A stretch of DNA of 64,000 nt from Verrucomicrobiales bacterium. GTDB lineage: Bacteria > Verrucomicrobiota > Verrucomicrobiia > Limisphaerales > J093. Position numbers and translations under genes: made by a program. The notes below the pieces were generated by a model. It made no database searches, was not told where the DNA came from, and saw nothing but the letters and a program-made list of their open reading frames with translations. Numbering within the stretch: the stretch's first letter is position 1; each line of letters opens with the position of its first letter. Shown here piece after piece: positions 26,249-37,497 of the stretch. Where the stretch lies: positions 1-64,000 of the forward strand of contig JACKPW010000003.1 in NCBI GenBank assembly GCA_024233215.1. Reading direction: 5' to 3'.

Positions 26249-28861
26249 TCACTCAACTGGCTTGCCCAGCACCACCCGGAAGCCCAGATGGCCGTCCCGC
26301 AGGGAAGGATCCTTGAAGTCCCGACACGCACTGCGGCAGGCGGAGGCCGGTTCGCCCCAGGCGCCCCCCCGCACCACCGCTCCCATCTCCTCGGTCGGGT
26401 TCGGCACGTAGGGATCAGCTACCGGTCCCTCGGGGTAGTGGTCCATCCGATCCAGGCACCATTCGCCCATGTTCCCGATCATGTCCCGCAACCCCCACGC
26501 ATTGCCGATATAGTAGGGCACGCCCACGGGCGCCGGCCGGGGCATGTTCACCCCTGCCGGATTCACCACCGTTCCACGCTCCGCCACCGAGTACTCACGC
26601 GTCCCGTCGAAGTTCGCTTGTCGGGATCGGAGATCGTCCCCCGGGTGGAAGGGTGTGGTCGTGCCCGCCCGGCAGGCGTACTCCCACTCCGCCTCGGTGG
26701 GCAGCCGATAGATGTAGCCTGCCGGCAACCGCCCGGCTGCCTCCTCCTGCACCGTCAACGCCTCGCAGTAGGCCACCGCCTCATGCCAGGTGACGCTGTC
26801 CACCGGCTGTTGCTCTTTCCCGGCGAAGATGCTTGGGTTCGAGTCCATCAGGGCGAGGAACTCGGGCTGGGTGGTTTCAAGGCGGGCGATCCAGAAGCCC
26901 TGCGTCAGGGTGACCTGATGCAGGGTCTCGTCACCATAGCCGGTGGTGGCCACGAGGGATTCCCGTTCGGGTTCGCTCTCCGGGCTGCCCATCAGAAAGG
27001 TGCCGGAGGGCATCCAGACCAGCGTGTCCGGCCTGGGATTGTGCGGAATCGGCGCCGGCGGGGTGTGTTGCAGCCGGTAGAAGTGGGCCCCGGCGTCGGC
27101 TTGGACGATGGCATTCCGGAGGTTGCCGTCGGTGTGGACAGTCACGCTGGCCGGAGTCCACGGCCCGTTGACAGCGGGGGCGCTTTCGAGATCGAACTCG
27201 CGGCCCTTGCTGGAATGCCAGGAGAGGCGGTTGGGCGCTTCAAGATCCAGGCGGACGGGCTCGACGATGGTGAGGATCTGGTCGGCCGGCACGTTGATGA
27301 GTTCCTGGACGATCCCCGAAGGCCATTCGATCCGGACCGTCTCGGCCACCGTGGCGTCGGCCAGACCGAAATGAGGCCGCATGTCATTCTGTGCGGCAAA
27401 CCAGCCGGTATTCGAGCGTATCTCCCGCAGTTGCCAGACCTCCTCACCGTCGAGGGTGGCTTTGACCCGGACCTTCGCGCCGATGGCGCCACGATTGCTG
27501 GTAGTTCCCGTGAGGTCACACTTCAACCAGTGGTTTCCGTTGCCTTCATTTCGGTAGAGAACCGGAAGGCGTCCGCTACCGGGCTCCGCCCCCTCCCAGA
27601 CATAGTTGGCCACAAACAGGTCCATGTCACCGTCGTTGTCGTAGTCGGCCCAGGCCCCCGCCTCGGCGTCTCCATCCTCGTTGACCAGCGGGCCTTCGGT
27701 CACCTTCGAGAACGTCCCGTCCCCGTTGTTCCGGTAAAGCACATCGGCGGGATTCCGCTGATGCCCGTTGCTGTGAATGCTTCGGAAGACCAGGAGATCC
27801 TGCCATCCGTCGTTGTTGTAATCTGCCCAGGCAGCCGCATCCCCACCGATCCAATCGAGGTTCCCGAGCTCCCCGGCCTTGGTTCTTTCGAAATCCCCGG
27901 TGCCGTCGTTCCGCCAGAGCTGGCAGAATCCGGCGTAAGTCCCGTCGCAGGCGCAACTCCAGGACCCGGATCCGCTCTTGGCGACACTGACGAAGTCCAG
28001 ATCGCCGTCGTTGTCGTAGTCCGCTGCGGCCACGCCGCCCCCAAAACCGCCTCCCAGCCAGTCCGGCATCACCAAGAACCGCGCGAAACTCAAGTCTCCG
28101 TTGTTGAGGTAGATTCTGGACCCCGTGGGAATAACCGTGGTGACAATGACGTCCGGGGCACCGTCTCCGTTGAAATCCCCAACCGTTCCCGCAAGAACGG
28201 AATCGGTATTCTCATACGGCTGGTAGATGCCCTGCGCCTGGATATCCACAAACCACCCGCTGCCGGTACCGCGGAACAGAACATCGGACGTGGGGTTGCT
28301 CTCCGCGCCGGAATTCCAACGTCCCATGAAGACATCCAGCATACCGTCGCAATCAAAGTCGGCCCACAGGCCGGCGTAACTGTAACCTGTCGGGAAGAGC
28401 GTGGGCGGGGCTGGTGCGAACGTGTGGTCCGCTTCCTGATGCAACAGGAAGGAAGCCGCCCTGGATTTGTGGAACCAACCTCCTCCGTTGACGAGAATGT
28501 CCAGGCGCCCGTCGTTGTCATAATCGCCCCAAGTGGCGCCGGTGACCGGCGGCCCCGGCGGTTCGCCTGGTGGCAGCATCGACGGGTCCAGCGTGCTTTT
28601 GGCAAAGGCCCCGTTCCGCTGGTTCGTGAAAAGAAGCAGGTGTGCCTGCGCGGTCCCGCTCGGAAACGAGTCCAAACACAGGAGGTCTTGAAATCCGTCT
28701 CCGTCGTAGTCCCCCCAGGCTGCGCTGAAAGCGTAGGTCTCACTGAGCGGCGAGTCGCTGATCACGGTGAATGCCGGATCTTCTGCTCCCCACAGGGCCC
28801 ACGGGACAGTTGTCGCCAAGGCGCAGAGGAGCGTGTGTCGCGTTGCGCGGTTCTTTCTCAT
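26249..28861 (-). CDS. Exported FG-GAP/ASPIC protein fused to a formylglycine-generating-enzyme-like domain
   Basis: An 870-residue secreted protein with a signal peptide (TLLCALATTVPWALWGA). Residues about 45-440 hold repeated calcium-binding VCBS/FG-GAP units such as WGDYDGDGF and ADYDNDGDLDFV, likely a beta-propeller. An ASPIC/UnbV domain follows (about 450-530: NRGAIGAKVRV, HFGLADA). Then come a beta-sandwich ending HFYRL and a SUMF1/FGE-like domain (about 610-868) with WMPSGTFLMGS, WEYACRAGTTTPF and a final CRSACRDF. Whether the two copper-binding Cys of true FGE are both present is unclear. No sulfatase gene is nearby, so the C-terminal domain may be a binding module instead. Confidence 0.82.
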   Translation of the reverse strand: MRKNRATRHTLLCALATTVPWALWGAEDPAFTVISDSPLSETYAFSAAWGDYDGDGFQDLLCLDSFPSGTAQAHLLLFTNQRNGAFAKSTLDPSMLPPGEPPGPPVTGATWGDYDNDGRLDILVNGGGWFHKSRAASFLLHQEADHTFAPAPPTLFPTGYSYAGLWADFDCDGMLDVFMGRWNSGAESNPTSDVLFRGTGSGWFVDIQAQGIYQPYENTDSVLAGTVGDFNGDGAPDVIVTTVIPTGSRIYLNNGDLSFARFLVMPDWLGGGFGGGVAAADYDNDGDLDFVSVAKSGSGSWSCACDGTYAGFCQLWRNDGTGDFERTKAGELGNLDWIGGDAAAWADYNNDGWQDLLVFRSIHSNGHQRNPADVLYRNNGDGTFSKVTEGPLVNEDGDAEAGAWADYDNDGDMDLFVANYVWEGAEPGSGRLPVLYRNEGNGNHWLKCDLTGTTSNRGAIGAKVRVKATLDGEEVWQLREIRSNTGWFAAQNDMRPHFGLADATVAETVRIEWPSGIVQELINVPADQILTIVEPVRLDLEAPNRLSWHSSKGREFDLESAPAVNGPWTPASVTVHTDGNLRNAIVQADAGAHFYRLQHTPPAPIPHNPRPDTLVWMPSGTFLMGSPESEPERESLVATTGYGDETLHQVTLTQGFWIARLETTQPEFLALMDSNPSIFAGKEQQPVDSVTWHEAVAYCEALTVQEEAAGRLPAGYIYRLPTEAEWEYACRAGTTTPFHPGDDLRSRQANFDGTREYSVAERGTVVNPAGVNMPRPAPVGVPYYIGNAWGLRDMIGNMGEWCLDRMDHYPEGPVADPYVPNPTEEMGAVVRGGAWGEPASACRSACRDFKDPSLRDGHLGFRVVLGKPVE

Positions 28862-29341
28862 GATGGCGCGGCTTTGTTTATGGTTCGTGTCATTCTACCC
28901 CGATGGGTCTGTTGCGGCTGAGTCGCAGGACCCGCAGGCTCAGTCCAGAGGCTCCCGCACCACCCTCCCCCCCACGGAAAACAGCCGGCGTAAGGCTGCG
29001 TTCAGGACGCATTCGCTCCATCGGGTTCCATCTACATACACGACGTTTTGAGGCCAAACCGGCCAGGAAATCTTGCAAAAGTGAGCGGGACGACAGGGCA
29101 TCAAGACGGGCCAAACAGGAAGAAGCGATCCCAGGTCGGTCGCCGACGGCCACCAGGCTTCCGGCTTCCGGGCGATTCGCGGCGGTGCCCGGAAAGGCTG
29201 GGACGGGCAACCGAAGGAGGCGCCGGCCCTTGCCAACGCCTCGTGTCTCCGCCCGCTTCGAGGGTTTGAGATTCCGTGACGGGAGTGCTCGCGTGACCGT
29301 TGCAGGGCACGTTCCCTGAGTACATTGCGCGTTTTGGATGG
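28862..29341. other. Gene-free stretch
   Basis: About 480 bases without a supportable gene lie between the start of the FG-GAP gene and a gene fragment. It should hold the promoter of the FG-GAP gene near 28870-28920, but no convincing -35/-10 pair is visible. The sequence around 28960-29060 reads like the Arg-rich translated junk common in intergenic repeats of this group. Confidence 0.5.
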
Positions 29342-29506
29342 TTACTCCCCTTCCTTCAGTTGGAAGACCTTGAGGGTTTCCGACCGAGGAGCCGGAACCG
29401 TCATCTGGTTCATTCCGCCACGCTCAGTGACAGGCTCGTCGATCGCCTCCCAAGGTCCATTCAGGTCGGGAGCCCCCTCAACCACGAAGGTGGTTGCCCT
29501 GACTGC
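29342..29506 (-). pseudogene. C-terminal fragment of an exported protein
   Basis: The minus strand reads TTFVVEGAPDLNGPWEAID followed by ERGGMNQMTVPA and ends VFQLKEGE at a stop at 29342. This is the closing beta-sandwich found at the end of many Verrucomicrobiota secreted proteins. There is no start codon or body upstream in this frame. It is joined directly to a broken sigma-factor gene, so it is a remnant left by a deletion. Confidence 0.6.
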
Positions 29507-29628
29507 TCGTTGGCCATCCGGGCGGCAGCCAGCCGGCGCAATTCGTCATAGACCAGCGGAAGCAGTTCCTCCGCGGCCCAGGGTTCGCCACGTTCCACGG
29601 CATCCAGTAGCCGGGTTACTTCGCTCAT
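29498..29628 (-). pseudogene. N-terminal fragment of an ECF-type sigma factor
   Basis: From the ATG at 29628 the minus strand encodes MSEVTRLLDAVERGEPWAA and LLPLVYDELRRLAAARMANEQ. This is the unmistakable beginning of the ECF-like sigma factors expanded in Planctomycetota and Verrucomicrobiota. In the family the next segment is HEAWLRL and the region 2 helices. Here the frame instead runs into unrelated sequence after about residue 45 and stops at 29461. The gene has lost regions 2 and 4. Confidence 0.7.
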
Positions 29629-29780
29629 CTCACCAGCAAGGTATGCGTTGACGGGACCAAGGGGCAAGTCAGGCCATCGCTCCATTGCCGCGCGGGCGGT
29701 GTTGAGCCCGTGGTGCCCGATCCACCCGCGACCTGCGGAGACATTGCCGATCTGGTGGCGCATCCTCCCGAACCGTGGCC

Positions 29781-29883
29781 AAAGGGGTGAGGGCTGGCGC
29801 TTTTCCCCGCACTCCACGACCTGGCGGAGAATGGGCGACCTTCGCGGCGCGTCATGGGGTGCGGCGATCTCAATCGCCGCTTT
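29781..29883 (+). repeat. Dispersed repeat, copy 2 (diverged)
   Basis: This shares the start (AAAGGGGTGAGGGCTGGCGC), the middle (CGCACTCCACGACCTGGCGGA) and the end (CGATCTCAATCGCCGCTTTC) with 1732-1814, but with several changes and about 20 extra bases in the middle. It lies in the 430-base gap before the GH172 gene (29629-30057), which otherwise holds no gene. Confidence 0.6.
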
Positions 29884-30057
29884 CCGATCGACGACCCGGA
29901 CACCATCGAGTGGGTCGGTTACCACCCGGCGATATGCCACCCGGTGATATTTGGGACTCGTGTAACTCGTCCCTCCGATCGGCTGGTTCGTTGACCCAGC
30001 ATTCCGTGGTTTCCCACTGCCCGTGAATCGGTTACCATCCCGCCACTCAGTCACGTC

Positions 30058-31728
30058 ATGAAACCAGAACTCGCCCTCCTCTCCCCAGCGCTCGCCAACA
30101 CCACTCGCCGCGGCCTTCGTGCTCTGCCGCCGCTGCTGGCCCTGCTGCTCTTCACTCCGTCCGCCTGTCCCGGCGGACTCGAGGACCTGGCAAAACCGCA
30201 ACCGGGTCGCAGTCGTCGCGTCACGTCCACGTTCCGCCAGGGACCCGACGGCAAATACTCCGCCGAGGCTCCGCCGAAGGGTGATCTGGAGGAGCGCAGC
30301 AATTCCGACAACTTCCGCATCCCACCCGGCGCCACGCATGTGGTGATGGACGTCCAGGGACCGGGCGAGATCCGTCACATGTGGTTCACCTTCCTCGGTC
30401 CGGAACCGCAGGCCTGGGCGAAGGAGGGTTCCGCGAATCATCAGGAAATGTTGTTGCGCATCTACTGGGACGGCCGCGACCGACCGGGCGTCGAGGCGCC
30501 GCTGGGGGACTTCTTCGCCAACTGCTTTGGGAAACGGAGCGAGGTCGTCAGCCTGCCGGTAATCGTCGAGGACGCCGATTCCTACAATTGCTTTTGGCGG
30601 ATGCCGTTTCGGAAGTCGGCCCGGGTGGAGATCGTCAACCAGAGCACCAAGCCGCTCAGCCTGCTGTATTACAACGTCGACTGGGTGGAACTCGACGACC
30701 TGCCGGCGGACACGCCCTATTTCTACGCCCAATACCGGCAGGAATATCCGGCGGTGTCGGGGAAGGACTACGTGGTGCTGGATACCCTGGGGAAGGGGCA
30801 TTACGTCGGGACGGTGCTGTCGGTGCGGACGCGGAGTCCGTCGTGGTTCGGCGAGGGCGACGAGAAGATCTACGTGGACGGCGAGGAGGCGCCCTCGATC
30901 TGGGGGACGGGGACGGAGGATTACTTCCTGTCGGCCTGGGGGCTGAAGACGACGAGCACGCCGTACTTCGGGGTGCCGTATTTCGATCAATGGGGGATCG
31001 TGGGTGGGCACACCAGTGCGTATCGCTGGCACATCGAGGATCCGATCGTGTTCAAGACCGGGCTGAAGGTGACCTTCGAGCATTTCGGCTGGATTTCGCC
31101 GGACGAGAATCCGGAGAACCGCAGCACCAGTTGGAACGAGCGCCAGGACGATTACTCGAGCGTGGCGTTCTGGTATCAGACCGGTGAACCAACGTTTGCC
31201 GCGCGGGCGCCGGATGCCGCGGAACGTCGCCTCCCGAACATCGACCGGTTGATTGTGTTCGCCCGCGACCTCGCGGATGCCCCGCATCACGGCGCCGGTT
31301 CGGCCCGGCCGCAGCAACTGGACTTCCACGACGGGCCCCAACTGCTTTACCAGGCGGAATCCGCCGAGAACGCCTGGCTGGAGATTCCCTTCACGGTGGA
31401 GAAGAAGGAACCGTTGCGACTGCTGCTCAACGCCACACGTTCTTACGATTTCGGACGTTACCAAGCCTCGCTCAACGGCGTGCCCCTGCAGGCCCCGCTG
31501 GACTTCTACGATCCCGAAACCACGGAGCACGAGTTTCACCTGCTCGATTTCTGGCCCGAGCCGGGCGACTACACGCTGCGGCTGGAGTGTGTCGGAAGGA
31601 ACCCCGCTTCAAGCGGTTGGTATCTCGGTCTCGAATCCCTCCGACTGCGCGAACGCCGTCCCCGCGTGGAGGAATACGGATTCGACCGCGACAAGGACTG
31701 GCGGAAGGAGCGGACGTTGTATCGGTGA
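30058..31728 (+). CDS. Exported GH172 (DUF2961) family glycosidase
   Basis: A 556-residue protein with an N-terminal export signal (ALPPLLALLLFTPSACPGG, perhaps a lipoprotein Cys). The DUF2961 core spans about residues 75-410, with DVQGPGEIRHMWFTF, IYWDGRDRPGVEAPLGDFFA, and the family signatures IWGTGTEDYFLSAWG (Glu287) and SAYRWHIEDPI (Glu327). A C-terminal beta-sandwich closes the chain. This family includes alpha-D-fructofuranosidase and D-arabinofuranosidase activities, so the protein probably cleaves a furanoside. It is convergent with the nucleoside hydrolase-GH43 fusion gene. Which acidic residues are catalytic was not settled here. Confidence 0.85.
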   Translation: MKPELALLSPALANTTRRGLRALPPLLALLLFTPSACPGGLEDLAKPQPGRSRRVTSTFRQGPDGKYSAEAPPKGDLEERSNSDNFRIPPGATHVVMDVQGPGEIRHMWFTFLGPEPQAWAKEGSANHQEMLLRIYWDGRDRPGVEAPLGDFFANCFGKRSEVVSLPVIVEDADSYNCFWRMPFRKSARVEIVNQSTKPLSLLYYNVDWVELDDLPADTPYFYAQYRQEYPAVSGKDYVVLDTLGKGHYVGTVLSVRTRSPSWFGEGDEKIYVDGEEAPSIWGTGTEDYFLSAWGLKTTSTPYFGVPYFDQWGIVGGHTSAYRWHIEDPIVFKTGLKVTFEHFGWISPDENPENRSTSWNERQDDYSSVAFWYQTGEPTFAARAPDAAERRLPNIDRLIVFARDLADAPHHGAGSARPQQLDFHDGPQLLYQAESAENAWLEIPFTVEKKEPLRLLLNATRSYDFGRYQASLNGVPLQAPLDFYDPETTEHEFHLLDFWPEPGDYTLRLECVGRNPASSGWYLGLESLRLRERRPRVEEYGFDRDKDWRKERTLYR

Positions 31729-31731
31729 GGA

Positions 31732-31801
31732 CCGTAGCCGCCGACGGGCAGTCGGCGCATATCCACACCAGTTTGCGCGCACTGACGTGACGCGGCTACG
31801 G
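31732..31801. repeat. Palindromic repeat between convergent genes, possible two-way terminator
   Basis: A perfect 10-base inverted repeat (CCGTAGCCGC at 31732 with GCGGCTACGG at 31792) encloses a second hairpin (GCCGAC with GTCGGC around 31740-31756). The right half (TTGCGCGCACTGACGTGACGCGGCTACGG) belongs to the family seen twice at 56381-56586. It occupies nearly the whole gap between two gene ends. Confidence 0.6.
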
Positions 31802-31803
31802 GT

Positions 31804-33726
31804 TCATTGGAGCGGCCGGCGCTCCACACCCTCGAAAGTGATCTTCACCGGCTTGATCAACCCCTCGTCGTCGAACTCCATCCGGTCGATGCAGGTGACG
31901 CGATGATTCGCATCGCGTTCCCCCAGGGGACGCCGGTGATAGACGATGTACCATTCGTCGGTGCCGGGAATCCGAATGACCGAGTGGTGCCCCGCGCCGG
32001 TAGCCACCGAGCGATCCTGCTGCAGGATCTTGCCGATGCGCTTGAACGGGCCCAGCGGGGAATCGCCGATGGCATAGGCCACCGAGTAGTTGGGCCCGGT
32101 CCAACCGCCCTCCGACCACATGAAGTAGAGCTTGCCGTTGCGGCGGAACATGCACGGCCCCTCGACGTAGCTCTCCGGCGTGATCTCCTTGAACAACGTG
32201 CCATCGGGGAATGGGAGGAAACCGGTGAAGTCCGGCTTCAGCTTCGCCAGGTTGCAGTGGGACCATCCGCCGTAGACCATGTAGTCCTGCCCGTCCACGT
32301 CGCGGAACACGAACTGGTCGATCGGCTGCGCGCCGTTCAGGATCGTCCCCATCAGGGGCTTTCCGAGCAGATCCTTGAAGGGTCCACCCGGAGAATCGGA
32401 CACGGCCACGCCGATCCCACCGACCTCCCCTTCATGAACGTCGTTCGCGGCGAAGAACAGGTAGTATTTCCCGGCGCGCTCCACCGCCGCCGGCGCCCAC
32501 ATCGCCCGACGTGCCCAGTGCACCTCCTGATTGTCCAGGATGCGACTGTGCTTGGTCCAATGAACCAGGTCCGGCGAGGAGAAGGCGTCGAAATGGAGCT
32601 GGTCATCGTAGCGGGCGGAGAAGGTCGGGTAGATCCAGTAGCGATCGCCGAACACCGTCGCTTCCGGGTCGGCGTACCAGCCCTCCAGGACCGGATTCCC
32701 GGCGCGTGGCGGAGCGATCATCAGATCTTCAATGACCTTCCCGACCTGCTCCGGCGACATGGCTTCGCGAAGGTAACGATGCGGGCCCTGCGGGGTGGGA
32801 ATCCATTCATTGTAGCCGCGCGGTATCCGGGCGTGCATCAGGCACCGCCCCGGCTCGGACAACTCCCAGTAGTCGCGGGCGCCGCGGACCGCGTAGAGCA
32901 CGGCGGTCTGGTCCCATGCCTCGCGGTTCTTCAGGCCGTTGTAATGCTGGTAACAGGCGCGGACGGGATTGGCGGCGTCGGTTTCCGCCAGCCGCGCCCC
33001 CACCTTGATGGCCGCTCCGATGGCGAAACCGCTGAACACAACCGGCGTGGGCCAGTCGTTCACCGCCCGGACGGAAGCGGCGGTGTCCCAGCCCAGGTTG
33101 TATTCGCCCCCACCGTCAGGAAACCGGCCGTTGGGGAATGCCCCTCCCATGCAGACCCATTCCTTGACCTTCTGTTTGACCAGCGCCACGCCGTCGAGCG
33201 GGCTGCTATCGTCAGGTTGCGAATCCAACAGGTCGCGTAGATTCGTGAGGAAACCGACGGTGATGAAGGTGACGCTTTGATCGGGTTGCGCCGCCAGCAG
33301 CCGGCGGGCGAGCACTGCGGCGTCCGGTGCGTCGCTGCTTCTTTGAAGATCATGGGGAAAGGCCCTGGCGACCGCCTCGGCGTAGCTGGAGGGGACTTCG
33401 CGGTCCGGGTTCGTGGTGTTCAGATAGCCAAACTGGAGGCCGCGCTGATAGCCCACCGGCAGGTCCGGCCAGCCGTACCAGGTATTGATGGCGTCGGCAC
33501 ACGGGGCCACCCACTCGTTCCGCGACGAGACGAGGACGCCGAGAATCTCCGCCTCACCACGATTCGCCAGGGCGTGCAGGGTCGCCAGCGCCCCGGCATC
33601 GTCGACATCCTCGCAGAGATCGACGTCGAGAATGATGCGCGGGATATCGGCGGCCGCGGCGGCCCTCGGCAAGCCGATGGCAAGCAGGGCGGTGGCCAAC
33701 CCGAGAACTGGCGAAGGAAGCTTCAT
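31804..33726 (-). CDS. Exported nucleoside hydrolase-like domain fused to GH43-like glycosidase
   Basis: A 640-residue secreted protein joining two enzymes. After the signal peptide (MKLPSPVLGLATALLAIGLPR), residues about 28-330 form an inosine/uridine-preferring nucleoside hydrolase fold. Its calcium-site motif is LDVDLCEDVDDAGAL, with FITVGFLTNLRDLL and DQTAVLYAV. Residues about 345-636 are a five-bladed beta-propeller of the GH43/GH117-like type, with WYADPEATVFGDRYWIYPT (base Asp), DQFVFRDVDG and YVEGPCMFRRNGKLYFMWSEG (acid Glu). Both halves keep their key acidic motifs, so both may be active. Joint action on a pentofuranoside substrate is inferred from the families and the neighbouring GH172 gene. 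Confidence 0.82.
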   Translation of the reverse strand: MKLPSPVLGLATALLAIGLPRAAAAADIPRIILDVDLCEDVDDAGALATLHALANRGEAEILGVLVSSRNEWVAPCADAINTWYGWPDLPVGYQRGLQFGYLNTTNPDREVPSSYAEAVARAFPHDLQRSSDAPDAAVLARRLLAAQPDQSVTFITVGFLTNLRDLLDSQPDDSSPLDGVALVKQKVKEWVCMGGAFPNGRFPDGGGEYNLGWDTAASVRAVNDWPTPVVFSGFAIGAAIKVGARLAETDAANPVRACYQHYNGLKNREAWDQTAVLYAVRGARDYWELSEPGRCLMHARIPRGYNEWIPTPQGPHRYLREAMSPEQVGKVIEDLMIAPPRAGNPVLEGWYADPEATVFGDRYWIYPTFSARYDDQLHFDAFSSPDLVHWTKHSRILDNQEVHWARRAMWAPAAVERAGKYYLFFAANDVHEGEVGGIGVAVSDSPGGPFKDLLGKPLMGTILNGAQPIDQFVFRDVDGQDYMVYGGWSHCNLAKLKPDFTGFLPFPDGTLFKEITPESYVEGPCMFRRNGKLYFMWSEGGWTGPNYSVAYAIGDSPLGPFKRIGKILQQDRSVATGAGHHSVIRIPGTDEWYIVYHRRPLGERDANHRVTCIDRMEFDDEGLIKPVKITFEGVERRPLQ

Positions 33727-33919
33727 CAGGCAACAGCAGGTACAGAGATCCGGGTGTCATTCAAGGGCGAACTGTCGGGCACTCGACGGATGCAGACTGA
33801 AGATTTGACTTCCTCCAGGCCGACGGGGCCGTTATCGTCAAACCCTAAGCTTGGGCACCGGAAGGCAGTATCGGGCACTGGGTTCAGTTCTTTGGAGAAC
33901 ACGTTGAAAGGAGCGCATC

Positions 33920-35121
33920 ATGAGCACGAAGATGGCAACGGGCATGGGGGGCGGCCAGGACGGCCGGCAGGCGGCCGCCGCCGCGGTCGCGCAGGCTCGC
34001 AGCACGTTCGGCGAGGACCAACCGGATCTGGTCATCCTGTATTGCTCCAGCAACTACAACTACGCCGAGGTGCTGGAAACCGTCCGACAGCAGACGGGCC
34101 GCGCCCCGCTGGTGGGCGCTTCCACGGCCGGGGAATTCACTGAAAGCGACGTCCGGCTGGGCAGCATCGCCGTGAGTCTCATCCGGTCGGACCAGATCCG
34201 CTTCTTCACCGGCCTGGCGGAGGACGTCGATCACGATCCGGAAACCGCGGTCGCCAACATCATCTCGCAGGTTCCCCTGGAGGTGCCGGACTTCCCGCAC
34301 CGGTGCATCTTTCTGCTCACGGATGGGATGGTCGGCAACGGGGAGGAGATCACCCTCATGGTGGCGAACATGTCCGGTTCCACCGCCACCCTCGTCGGCG
34401 GACTGGCCGCGGACGATTTCAAGATGCAGCGGACCGTGGTGTTCCACAACGACCGCGTGACGGACAAGGCGGCGAGCATCTGCGTGATGGCCTCCCAGAA
34501 ACCGTTCTACACCTCGGTCAACCACGGTCACTGCCCGTTGAGCAAGCCCATGCGAATCACCAAGGCTCGGGGCAACGTGCTGTACGAGGTCGAGGGGCGA
34601 CCGGCCTGGGATGTCTGGAAGGAGGCCACGGCCGCACCCGCCCGGGCGCTGGGAATTGATGTCGACGCCATCCGCAAGTCCGGCGAAGTCGCCGGGTATT
34701 TCTCCAACTTCGAACTGGGACTGCGCACGGGGGAGGACTCCTACAAGGTGCGCTATCCGATGTCGATCAACCCCGACGGCTCGGTGAACTTCACCTGCAC
34801 CATTCCCAACGGGGCCGTGATGTGCATCATGGATGGGCGCGACGAGGGTTGTCAGATCGAGGCCTCCCGCACGGCCGCGGAACGGGCGCGGGCAGCGGCC
34901 GTGGCGGACGGCCACACCGCCTTTGCCGGGGCTCTGGTGATCGAGTGTGCCGTGCGCCAGTTTCTGCTGGGGGACAACTTCCCCAGCGCCCCGCAGGCCA
35001 TCCGCGAAGTACTGGGCAATGTGCCCATGATCGGCGCCGAGCTTTACGGCGAAATGCGCCTGGAACCCGGCGAATTCAGCGGTTACCACAACACCACCAC
35101 CGTGGTTCTGCTCCTCGTGGA

Positions 35122-35125
<4 letters not shown>
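33920..35125 (+). CDS. FIST-domain sensor protein
   Basis: A 401-residue cytoplasmic protein with FIST_N (about residues 25-220) and FIST_C (about 225-380) domains. FIST modules are thought to bind small ligands such as amino acids and occur with signalling proteins. LVGASTAGEFTESDV and IFLLTDGMVGNGEEI mark the N domain; FNCTIPNG-like FTCTIPNGAVMCIMDG and IGAELYGEMRLEPGEF mark the C domain, with GFYTYGEI replaced by that last form. The ATG is preceded by AAAGGAG. The stop codon overlaps the GTG start of the hybrid kinase gene, so the two are made together and probably form a ligand sensor and signalling partner. Confidence 0.88.
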
Positions 35126-37449
<2,324 letters not shown>

Positions 37450-37497
37450 CCCCGGACGATCCATGGCCGCGGTGGCTGCCCGTTCCGTTCGGCCGCA

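Noticed and set aside
26288..28921. An 877-codon open frame on the plus strand.
   Set aside because: It mirrors the FG-GAP/ASPIC/FGE gene and has no recognisable domain.
29629..31539. A long minus-strand extension upstream of the sigma-factor fragment.
   Set aside because: It is antisense to the GH172 gene; only the 29498-29628 part resembles a protein family.
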